Origin: JAJPJX01 sp964568355
GTDB taxonomy: Bacteria; Acidobacteriota; Terriglobia; Bryobacterales; Bryobacteraceae
Length of the DNA: 6,508 bases
NCBI GenBank assembly: GCA_964568355.1
Contig: CAZMRK010000791.1
Span: 1 to 6,508, forward strand
Direction: 5' to 3'
Shown here: positions 1 to 5,324 of the stretch, piece after piece
How positions within the stretch are numbered: position 1 is the stretch's first letter
How the letters are laid out: each line of letters opens with the position of its first letter
Translations under genes and position numbers: made by a program
Notes under the pieces: model-generated
What the model was told of the DNA's origin: nothing
Databases searched by the model: none
What the model saw: only the letters and a program-made list of their open reading frames with translations

Positions 1-93
1 ACCGGCGACAAACACCCTACCTTAACGATGATGGCGCTCGCCGCGCGCGGCTGCGACCATCTGCTCGAAAGCGCCCGCCGCGGCGAGATCTAG
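1..93 (+). CDS. 3' end of an unidentified gene (30 codons and stop)
   Basis: Frame 1 is open from the first base and ends at TAG 91-93, giving the tail TGDKHPTLTMMALAARGCDH followed by LLESARRGEI. The start lies outside the window. The tail looks like a terminal amphipathic helix with a basic end (ARRGE), as at the C-terminus of a soluble enzyme, but 30 residues are too few to name a family. Codon choice is GC-rich like the neighbours. The stop is 33 bases before the next gene's start and lies in the same frame, so the two could share a transcript. That this is a real gene end is likely; its function is unknown. Confidence 0.55.
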   Translation, partial: TGDKHPTLTMMALAARGCDHLLESARRGEI

Positions 94-95
94 CC

Positions 96-100
96 GGAGG
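96..100 (+). promoter_or_regulatory. GGAGG ribosome binding site, oddly spaced
   Basis: GGAGG (followed by GG) lies directly after the stop of the upstream gene. It is 10 bases before an ATG at 111 in another frame, but 26 bases before ATG 127, the start supported by the signal peptide. In the frame of 127 no ATG, GTG or TTG lies between the TAG at 91 and 127; only ATT 118 and ATA 121 could serve as rare starts. The site may still recruit ribosomes for the secreted protein, for instance after scanning or local folding. Confidence 0.4.
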
Positions 101-126
101 GGTCGAAATCATGCCACATTATAGAT

Positions 127-759
127 ATGAGAGTCGGATTATCTGTAATGCTGGCTTTCGGGCTGGTTGCCGGCACGGCGATGGCCCAGTACCAGATGGC
201 GCCCGCCGGTGCCCCTCCCCAAACATTGCCAGCGCCGGTTGCGGCAGCGCTAGAGGCACACGGGTTCCAGATCTCGGCGCCCGGAGGGAAAGTCTACTGT
301 CAAATCTGGCCGGCGAAATCGTTTGCGACCGGCAAGAACACGGAAGAAGGTGTCACTCTGCCCACGATCGCGCATGGCGCGCTGCTGGGGGTTGTGGAAT
401 TTCCCGCCAACGGCGCCGACCGCCGCGGCAACACCATCAAGCCGGGCATCTATTCGATGCGCTACAGCCTGTACCCGGCCGATGGAAACCACATGGGGGT
501 GGCCCCTCAGCGGGATTTCGTCGTGCTGATTCCGGTTGCGCAGGACAGCGCCCCGGATGCCGTACCCTCTTACGATGAACTGATCGCCCTCAGCCGGAAA
601 ACGACCGGACTGCCGCACCCGGCGGTCCTCAGTCTTTATCCCTCCTCGCTCGAAACGCTTCCCGGCTTCCAGAAAGAAGGCGACCACGACTGGGTCCTAC
701 ACGTGAAAATCAACGGAGTGGCTATCGCCATCATCGTAGTAGGCAAAGCGGAACGGTAA
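127..759 (+). CDS. Secreted protein of unknown function (210 aa)
   Basis: The product starts with a clear Sec-type signal peptide: Arg2, a hydrophobic stretch at about residues 5-18, and an A-M-A cleavage site at 18-20 before Gln21. A Pro/Ala-rich linker follows (about 22-38). The rest (about 40-210) alternates short hydrophobic strands with turns and looks like a small beta-rich fold; no enzyme motif stands out. The most distinctive stretch is RGNTIKPGIYSMRYSLYP (100-117), followed by DGNHMGVAPQRDF (119-131) and a strand FVVLIPV. There is one Cys (58) in the mature part and no lipobox, so it should be soluble in the periplasm or outside. ATG 127 is chosen because the signal peptide begins there, although the nearest Shine-Dalgarno (GGAGG 96-100) lies 26 bases upstream. 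I do not recognise a named family. Being a real gene is very likely; the role is unknown. Confidence 0.8.
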   Translation: MRVGLSVMLAFGLVAGTAMAQYQMAPAGAPPQTLPAPVAAALEAHGFQISAPGGKVYCQIWPAKSFATGKNTEEGVTLPTIAHGALLGVVEFPANGADRRGNTIKPGIYSMRYSLYPADGNHMGVAPQRDFVVLIPVAQDSAPDAVPSYDELIALSRKTTGLPHPAVLSLYPSSLETLPGFQKEGDHDWVLHVKINGVAIAIIVVGKAER

Positions 760-805
760 AGCGCCACACCGCGTACCAGCGGGTCCGGTGATACACTTGG
801 TCGTC

Positions 806-1777
806 ATGAGCGAAGCAAAGGCGGCAGTTCTCTCGCGACGCCAGGTGCTCGGCGGCATGGCAGCAGCGGCTTTGCCCGCGGGCGCAGCCGAGCGCAAAGA
901 CTCCTCCGTTTCCGCTGGACCGTTGAAGGTCTGCGTCTTTTCGAAGCATTTGCAGTGGCTGGACTGGCAGGAAGCTGCGGCCACCGCCAAACGGATCGGC
1001 TTCGACGGCGTGGACCTGACGGTCCGCCCGGGCGACCACGTGCTGCCCGAGAAGGTCGCCGAGGACCTGCCGAAAGCCGTCGATGCCGTGCGCAAGGCCG
1101 GGCTCGAAACACCCATGATCACAGCCGGGATCGTGGACACGTCCTCCCCGCACGCCGAAGCGATCCTCCGCACCGCCAGCTCCCTGGGAATCCGGCACTA
1201 CCGCTGGGGCGGCTTTACCTACAGCAAGGACAAAGGCATTCCGGAGCAGCTTGCCGCCCTGAAACCGCGCGTCCAGGCGCTGGCGGACATGAATCGCCAT
1301 TACGGCATGTGCGCCATGTACCACACCCACTCGGGACCGGGCATGGTCGGAGCGCCCCAGTGGGACCTGTGGATGCTGCTGCACGAGTTCGATTCGCGCC
1401 TGGTGGGCGTGAACTACGATATCGGGCACGCCACCGTGGAAGGCGGCTATGGAGGATGGCTGCTCAGCGACCGGTTGATGCAGCCGTTGATGCGTGGAAT
1501 CGCTCTCAAGGATTTTCGCTGGAGCAAGGACGCGCGGGGCGAATGGTCTCCGGAGTGGTGCCCCATCGGCGAGGGGATGGTCAACTTCAAGCGCTTCTTC
1601 GCGCTGCTGAAACAGGCCCATTTTTCCGGCCCGGTGCAACTGCATTTCGAATACAAGAGCCTGGGCGGCGCCGACAGCGGCAAGAGCACGCTCACCATCG
1701 ACGGAGAAGAAGTGGTGAAGGCGATGCGCCGCGACCTGGACCTGGTTCGGGGTTGGATGCACGAAGCGCAGATCTGA
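806..1777 (+). CDS. Tat-exported sugar phosphate isomerase/epimerase-like TIM-barrel protein
   Basis: This is a 323-residue member of the xylose isomerase-like / AP endonuclease 2 TIM-barrel superfamily, whose members isomerise or epimerise sugars and sugar acids using a divalent metal. The N-terminus carries a Tat signal: S10-R11-R12-Q-V-L, then an Ala-rich hydrophobic run to about residue 27. The barrel begins at about 39 (LKVCVFSKHLQWL) and includes GFDGVDLTVRPG (about 65-76), YHTHSGPG (172-179), YDIGHATVEGG (204-214), LKDFRW (234-239) and HFEYKSLGG (281-289). Asp205, His208 and Glu282 are the likely metal or catalytic positions by analogy; His173 and His175 sit where other branches carry a ligand. 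Length is normal for the group. ATG 806 is preferred because it gives a compact Tat n-region; GTG 788 is an in-frame alternative adding six residues, and neither has a good Shine-Dalgarno. The gene follows the secreted protein after 46 bases. Exact substrate is unknown. Confidence 0.85.
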   Translation: MSEAKAAVLSRRQVLGGMAAAALPAGAAERKDSSVSAGPLKVCVFSKHLQWLDWQEAAATAKRIGFDGVDLTVRPGDHVLPEKVAEDLPKAVDAVRKAGLETPMITAGIVDTSSPHAEAILRTASSLGIRHYRWGGFTYSKDKGIPEQLAALKPRVQALADMNRHYGMCAMYHTHSGPGMVGAPQWDLWMLLHEFDSRLVGVNYDIGHATVEGGYGGWLLSDRLMQPLMRGIALKDFRWSKDARGEWSPEWCPIGEGMVNFKRFFALLKQAHFSGPVQLHFEYKSLGGADSGKSTLTIDGEEVVKAMRRDLDLVRGWMHEAQI

Positions 1778-1786
1778 CCGGCCCGC

Positions 1787-1816
1787 TTGACTTCGCTCGC
1801 TCGATTCAGGTACCGT
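1787..1816 (+). promoter_or_regulatory. Possible weak sigma-70-type promoter
   Basis: TTGACT (1787-1792, five of six to TTGACA) is followed after 18 bases by TACCGT (1811-1816, a poor match to TATAAT). It lies just after the stop of the isomerase-like gene and would give a leader of roughly 95 bases before the aldo/keto reductase. The 142-base gap 1778-1919 holds no other signal apart from the Shine-Dalgarno at its end. The weak -10 makes this tentative. Confidence 0.25.
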
Positions 1817-1910
1817 AACTCCAACATGCTGTCGTAGAGAACTGGGTTTGGATTCCGTGCTCCAGGTGAGTAGCCGCACCGACCCGTGAATGGAATTGCT
1901 GTTCCGACCA

Positions 1911-1917
1911 GGAGGAG
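1911..1917 (+). promoter_or_regulatory. Strong ribosome binding site deciding the reductase start
   Basis: GGAGGAG lies two bases before ATG 1920 (core GGAGG is four bases away). The in-frame GTG 1890 upstream has no such site and would add ten residues ahead of the Tat signal. The site therefore supports 1920 as the true start, though the spacing is on the short side. Confidence 0.7.
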
Positions 1918-1919
1918 TC

Positions 1920-2900
1920 ATGAGCATTTCACGCAGAGGGTTTCTCGGAAGCGCAGCCGCAGGCAGCTTGGCTGCAGGGGCGGAAGCCGATCATAAGAAG
2001 CTGGTCCTGCCCAAGCGCGTTTTAGGACGTACCGGCGCGAAGGTTTCGATTCTGGCGATGGGCTGCGGCAGCCGCTTCCTTTCGTATCAGGACGAAGACA
2101 AGGCGCTCGAAGCGCTCAATCGCGCGCTCGATCTGGGAGTTACGTACCTGGATACGGCCTATGCGTATGGCGCGGGCCGCAGCGAAACTCGCGTCGGCAA
2201 AGTCATGAAGACCCGCCGCCGCGAGGTCTTTCTGGCCACCAAGGTCCCGGAGCGCAACGGCGACAAAGCGCAAGCCATCATCGAAGGCAGCCTCAAGCGG
2301 CTTCAAACCGATCAACTGGACCTGGTTCACATTCACATGCTGTCCACCGAGGACGATCTGGCCAAGATCGAAGCCAAGGACGGCGTATTGAACACGCTGC
2401 TCAAACTGCGGGAACAGAAGGTGACGCGGTTCATCGGCATTACCTGCCACCACGACCCCACGGTGCTCAAAACCGCCCTGGAACGGCACGATTTCGACTG
2501 CACCCAGATGGCGCTCAACGCCGCGCTGGTCGGGATGAAATCCGGAACCGGGACGATGGTGATCAATCCGGACATGAAGCCCAGCTTCGAGACTCTCGCT
2601 CTGCCGGTGGCCGTACGCAAAAAGATGGGCGTGATCGCCATGAAGGTATTCGCGGCAGACGGCTTGGCCGGACAAGCGACCCCCGAACAGCTATTCCGCT
2701 ATTCGCTCTCCCTGCCGGTTTCGCTGGCCGTGGTCGGAATGCCGAACCTCCAGATGCTCGAAGAGAACACGCGCATGGCCCGCGAGTTTAAGCCCATGCC
2801 GAAGCACGAAATGGAAGCTTTGGCACAATCGCTCTCCAGCCGCAACAAACTGGCGCTGGATCTGTATTTCCAACACCACACGGACCATTACCCCGCATAA
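1920..2900 (+). CDS. Tat-exported aldo/keto reductase
   Basis: This is a 326-residue aldo/keto reductase, a family that reduces carbonyls or oxidises alcohols with NADP(H) in a TIM barrel. An N-terminal Tat signal is plain (S4-R5-R6-G-F-L, then Ala/Gly-rich to about 23). The barrel follows with LGRTGAKVSILAMGCG (35-50) and the expected catalytic tetrad: Asp78 and Tyr83 in LDTAYAYGAGRSE, Lys108 in LATK, and His139 in LDLVHIHML. The C-terminal half has KKMGVIAMKVF (234-244) and the late AVVGMPNLQMLEEN (270-283), typical of the family. Length is normal and nothing is truncated. The start is set by the ribosome binding site just upstream. An exported reductase must receive its nucleotide before Tat transport or use another redox partner, which is unusual chemistry though such proteins are common in Acidobacteriota and Planctomycetota. 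The transporter gene begins 13 bases after the stop, implying an operon. Substrate unknown. Confidence 0.9.
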   Translation: MSISRRGFLGSAAAGSLAAGAEADHKKLVLPKRVLGRTGAKVSILAMGCGSRFLSYQDEDKALEALNRALDLGVTYLDTAYAYGAGRSETRVGKVMKTRRREVFLATKVPERNGDKAQAIIEGSLKRLQTDQLDLVHIHMLSTEDDLAKIEAKDGVLNTLLKLREQKVTRFIGITCHHDPTVLKTALERHDFDCTQMALNAALVGMKSGTGTMVINPDMKPSFETLALPVAVRKKMGVIAMKVFAADGLAGQATPEQLFRYSLSLPVSLAVVGMPNLQMLEENTRMAREFKPMPKHEMEALAQSLSSRNKLALDLYFQHHTDHYPA

Positions 2901-2913
2901 GGGCGGAACCAAA

Positions 2914-3909
2914 ATGAAATCGACCGCAGGAGCGCAGGCTCCGGCACGCTCGGCTGCTCTCCGCGCGCAAATCGCGTTGGCCTTTCTGGCGATCTACCTG
3001 ATTTGGGGATCGACGTTTCTGGCGACGCGATTTGCCGTTCAAACGATTCCGCCATTCTTCGTCTCAGGTACGCGGTTTTTCCTGGCGGGCGTCGTGCTGT
3101 TTGCCGTGGGCCGGATCAAAAATCGCGAGCCTCTTGGGCTTAGGAACTGGGGCGCTGCCACTCTGATGGGAGCGCTGTTCTTTTTGATCTGTCACGGCGG
3201 CGTGAGCTGGGCGGCCCAGCACGTGCCTTCCGGCATCTCGGCCTTGCTGATGGCCTCCATTTCCATGTGGACCGCCCTGCTCGAATGGGTGCGCGGCGCG
3301 CAATCGCGCCCCAGCCGCGTGGTCATGATCAGCCTGCTGGTAGGTTTCGGCGGCATTGCCGTGCTGCTGCTCCACCCCGAGGTCCTGGCGGGCAGTAAGG
3401 TGGGACCCTTGGGAGCCATTGTCGTACTCGTTGGGGCGTTCTCCTGGGCGGCCGGCACGGTCCTGACCCGCCGTATGCCGCTGACCACTTCTACCGTGGT
3501 GAACTCCGGCATGCAGATGATGACCGGCGGCGGACTGCTGCTTCTGTTGGGTGTCCTGAGCGGCCAGGCGGCTCATTTTCATCCCAGCGCAACTCCGATG
3601 CAAGGGATTCTGGCGATGGTCTTTCTCACCTTCATCGGATCGCTCGTCGGCTTTACCTGCTATGTGTGGCTGCTGGGGGTCGTGCCGCCCACGCAGGTAG
3701 CCACCTACGCCTACATCAATCCCATCGTGGCCGTATATCTCGGCTTTGCCCTGGCGGGCGAGGAGTTGACCACACGTTCGCTGATCGCGAGCACGATCGT
3801 CATCGCATCAGTAGCCACGATCGTCACGGCCCGGAGGGCTCCGGCGGCCGCGGAGAAGGCCGGCTTCGAACTGCGCCGCGGCGAATTGAGCGAAGCAGCC
3901 GAATCGTAA
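2914..3909 (+). CDS. EamA/DMT-superfamily transporter, ten membrane helices
   Basis: This is a 331-residue inner-membrane protein built of two EamA repeats, the layout of the drug/metabolite transporter superfamily (RhaT/YedA-like), whose members mostly export amino acids, metabolites or drugs by proton exchange. Hydrophobic segments lie at about 19-37, 48-66, 78-95, 105-124, 133-153, 166-184, 193-215, 230-253, 262-281 and 289-305. The first repeat opens with the signature IWGSTFLATRFAV (30-42). The second ends with the typical YAYINPIVAVYLGFALAGEEL (265-285), the segment that closes most EamA proteins. The tail after 306 is short, charged and cytosolic. ATG 2914 is preceded by a modest Shine-Dalgarno-like GGCGGA. 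The short gap to the aldo/keto reductase suggests joint transcription, so it may move that enzyme's substrate or product, but this is inference. The family is certain; the substrate cannot be told from sequence. Confidence 0.9.
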   Translation: MKSTAGAQAPARSAALRAQIALAFLAIYLIWGSTFLATRFAVQTIPPFFVSGTRFFLAGVVLFAVGRIKNREPLGLRNWGAATLMGALFFLICHGGVSWAAQHVPSGISALLMASISMWTALLEWVRGAQSRPSRVVMISLLVGFGGIAVLLLHPEVLAGSKVGPLGAIVVLVGAFSWAAGTVLTRRMPLTTSTVVNSGMQMMTGGGLLLLLGVLSGQAAHFHPSATPMQGILAMVFLTFIGSLVGFTCYVWLLGVVPPTQVATYAYINPIVAVYLGFALAGEELTTRSLIASTIVIASVATIVTARRAPAAAEKAGFELRRGELSEAAES

Positions 3910-3910
3910 G

Positions 3911-3953
3911 GCGGGCGTCGACAGGAGTGTCGACGCGGCCCGCTGAAGCGGGC
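3911..3953 (+). repeat. Two overlapping GC-rich palindromes (REP-like element or terminator)
   Basis: The first hairpin pairs CGTCGACA (3916-3923) with TGTCGACG (3928-3935) around a GGAG loop. It is extended by GCGGG (3911-3915) pairing with CCCGC (3939-3943) past a 3-base bulge. The second pairs GCCCGC (3938-3943) with GCGGGC (3948-3953) around a TGAA loop. The two share 3939-3943, so they cannot both form fully. No run of T follows, so this is not a classic intrinsic terminator. Position right after the transporter stop fits an mRNA 3' end stabiliser or dispersed REP-like palindrome; copies elsewhere in the genome cannot be seen here. Confidence 0.65.
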
Positions 3954-3961
3954 GCCACAGA

Positions 3962-3990
3962 TTGTCAGTTGCTGTACTATCTGTTATAGT
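3962..3990 (+). promoter_or_regulatory. Promoter of the GntR-ABC operon (extended -10)
   Basis: The -35 box TTGTCA (3962-3967) matches five of six bases of TTGACA. Exactly 17 bases separate it from TATAGT (3985-3990), five of six to TATAAT, and TGT directly before it gives an extended -10 (TG-N). A start of transcription 6-7 bases after the -10 falls on A3996 or G3997, that is at or one base before the GTG start codon of the regulator gene. This is the best promoter in the window. Confidence 0.75.
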
Positions 3991-3995
3991 ACAGC
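3971..3995 (+). promoter_or_regulatory. Operator: perfect 10-bp inverted repeat over the -10 region
   Basis: GCTGTACTAT (3971-3980) and ATAGTACAGC (3986-3995) are perfect reverse complements separated by CTGTT. The left arm fills the promoter spacer and the right arm contains most of the -10 box and reaches the expected transcript start. A dimeric winged-helix repressor bound here would block RNA polymerase. The adjacent GntR regulator is the obvious binder, giving negative autoregulation of the whole operon. No second copy of the palindrome was seen in the window. Confidence 0.75.
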
Positions 3996-3996
3996 A

Positions 3997-4404
3997 GTGA
4001 TTCCGTTCCATCTTTCGTTCGAACCCGGCGTTCCTCTGTTCGAGCAGGTCGTTTATGCCGCAAAGAAGGCCATGATTCGCGGCCAGTTGCGGCCGGGCGA
4101 CCCCTTCCCTTCGGTGCGCACCCTCAGCACCGCCCTGAAGATCAACCCCAACACCGCTCATAAAGTGATCACTCAACTGGTTTCCGAAGGCCTGATCGAG
4201 GTGCATCCCGGTTTGGGTACGGTCGTGGCCAACCGGGCGGAAGCCAGTGCCGGAGAGCGCAGCAATCTGCTTACCCGTGAACTGGAGCAGGTGGTGGTAG
4301 AGGCCAAGCGACTGGGACTCGACCTGGGCGAGGTGATCGAGGCCTTGAAGGAACATTGGCGGCAACTGGACGGCGCGGAGACCACGGTGCGGAGGAGAGA
4401 GTGA
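3997..4404 (+). CDS. GntR-family transcriptional regulator, YtrA type
   Basis: This 135-residue protein has an N-terminal GntR winged helix-turn-helix with an almost canonical sequence: PLFEQVVYAAKKAMIRGQL (13-31), RPGDPFPSVRTLSTALKI (32-49), NPNTAHKVITQLVSEGLIEV (50-69) and the wing PGLGTVVANR (71-80). A short helical tail (about 90-125) takes the place of a large effector domain, as in the YtrA subfamily, where it serves in dimerisation. It probably represses its own promoter through the palindrome just upstream. GTG 3997 is chosen because the domain needs residues from about position 2 on. No Shine-Dalgarno precedes it, and the promoter places the transcript start at the codon itself, so translation is probably leaderless. 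Its stop overlaps the ATPase start by 4 bases. YtrA-type regulators are usually paired with ABC transporters that respond to envelope stress; the signal here is unknown. Confidence 0.92.
   Translation: MIPFHLSFEPGVPLFEQVVYAAKKAMIRGQLRPGDPFPSVRTLSTALKINPNTAHKVITQLVSEGLIEVHPGLGTVVANRAEASAGERSNLLTRELEQVVVEAKRLGLDLGEVIEALKEHWRQLDGAETTVRRRE
4391..4398 (+). promoter_or_regulatory. Ribosome binding site of the ATPase gene
   Basis: GGAGGAGA lies inside the end of the regulator gene, with the GGAGG core five bases before GTG 4401. It decides this start over the in-frame ATG 4356 further upstream, which lies deep in the regulator gene. With the GTGA overlap it points to translational coupling. Confidence 0.7.
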
Positions 4405-5324
4405 GCACAGTCGTGCAGGCAGCGGCTCTGACCAAATACTACCGCCGGACGGCGGTGCTGGACGGACTGGACCTGGAAGTCCCGGAGGGCAGTGTTTTCG
4501 GCCTGATCGGGCCGAATGGCGCAGGAAAGACGACCACCATCAAGATCCTGCTGAACATCCTCAATCCGAGCGCCGGCCGGGCGGAGGTGTTGGGCGTCGA
4601 CTCGCGGAGGCTCGGGCCGCAAGACTTCGCGCGAATCGGCTATGTCTCGGAAAACCAGGAGATGCCGGACTGGATGACCGTCGGCTATCTGCTGAACTAT
4701 CTGAAGCCGTTCTATCCGACCTGGGATGACGCGCGCGCACGCGGCCTGGTGCGGCAGTTTCAATTGCCGCTCGACCGCAAGCTGCGGCATCTCTCGCGCG
4801 GGATGTGGATGAAGGCGGCACTGGCCTCCTCGCTGGCTTACCATCCGCGGCTCCTGGTGATGGACGAGCCTTTCAGCGGCCTGGATCCGCTCGTGCGGGA
4901 AGACCTGATCGAAGGCTTGATCGAGAGCGCCGCTGAGACCAGCATCCTGATTTCCTCGCACGACCTGGCGGACATAGAGAGCTTTGCCAGCCATATCGGA
5001 TATCTGGACCGCGGCCGCCTGCAATTCTCCGAGGAGATGAATTCGCTCGCGACGCGCTTCCGCGAGGTGGAGGTCGTGATGGATGCGCCGGCGGCGATTC
5101 CGGCGGGCGAACGATGGCCGGCGACGTGGCTGCGGCCGGAGGCCAGTGCAGCCATGCTGCGCTTCGTGGAAACGCGCTTCGACGAAGAGGAGACCAGTGG
5201 AAAGGTCCGCGACCTGTTCGGCGCGGTCCGGCAGATCTCGGCGTATCCGATGCCGCTGCGCTCGATCTTTGTGACGCTGGCGCGGAATGGCGAAAGACCG
5301 GTCCGGGAGCGGCGGGGGTACTGA
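4401..5324 (+). CDS. ABC transporter ATP-binding protein, YtrB-like
   Basis: This is a 307-residue ATPase subunit that powers the adjacent permease from the cytosolic face. All nucleotide-site motifs are present: Walker A GPNGAGKTT (37-45), Q-loop Gln86 in SENQEMP, signature LSRGMWMK (131-138), Walker B LLVMDEPFSGLD (151-162) with catalytic Glu156, and switch His187 in SSHD. The signature departs from LSGGQ in the way usual for YtrB/BcrA-like ATPases encoded next to YtrA-type regulators, as does the FYPTWD motif (104-109). A C-terminal extension (about 215-307) beyond the nucleotide domain has no motif I recognise. GTG 4401 has a good ribosome binding site and overlaps the regulator stop by 4 bases. 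The stop TGA is followed at once by the permease ATG in the same frame. The ATPase assignment is secure; the cargo is unknown. Confidence 0.93.
   Translation: MSTVVQAAALTKYYRRTAVLDGLDLEVPEGSVFGLIGPNGAGKTTTIKILLNILNPSAGRAEVLGVDSRRLGPQDFARIGYVSENQEMPDWMTVGYLLNYLKPFYPTWDDARARGLVRQFQLPLDRKLRHLSRGMWMKAALASSLAYHPRLLVMDEPFSGLDPLVREDLIEGLIESAAETSILISSHDLADIESFASHIGYLDRGRLQFSEEMNSLATRFREVEVVMDAPAAIPAGERWPATWLRPEASAAMLRFVETRFDEEETSGKVRDLFGAVRQISAYPMPLRSIFVTLARNGERPVRERRGY

Noticed and set aside
118..127. A -10-like TATAGA just before the secreted-protein start, suggesting a second leaderless gene
   Set aside because: TATAGA at 120-125 would start transcription inside the gene at about 132, and no -35 box lies 17 bases upstream.
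131..138. LSRGM in place of LSGGQ in the ATPase (residues 131-135) as a sign of a dead enzyme
   Set aside because: This variant is usual in YtrB-like ATPases, and Walker A, Walker B Glu, Q-loop and switch His are all intact. The numbers given here are residue positions in the protein encoded at 4401-5324.
111..578. Gene from ATG 111 with a well placed GGAGG
   Set aside because: The product is Arg/Gly/Pro-rich with no signal or domain, and the overlapping frame from 127 has a textbook signal peptide. Only the start-site oddity was kept as a finding.
731..1927. Long open frame on the minus strand (398 codons) opposite the isomerase-like gene
   Set aside because: It mirrors the codon structure of a clear + strand enzyme gene, its product is rich in His/Arg/Gln without domains, and high GC makes such open antisense frames common.
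3911..3953. Classic rho-independent terminator
   Set aside because: The hairpins are strong, but no T-rich run follows either stem, so it was recorded as a palindromic element instead.
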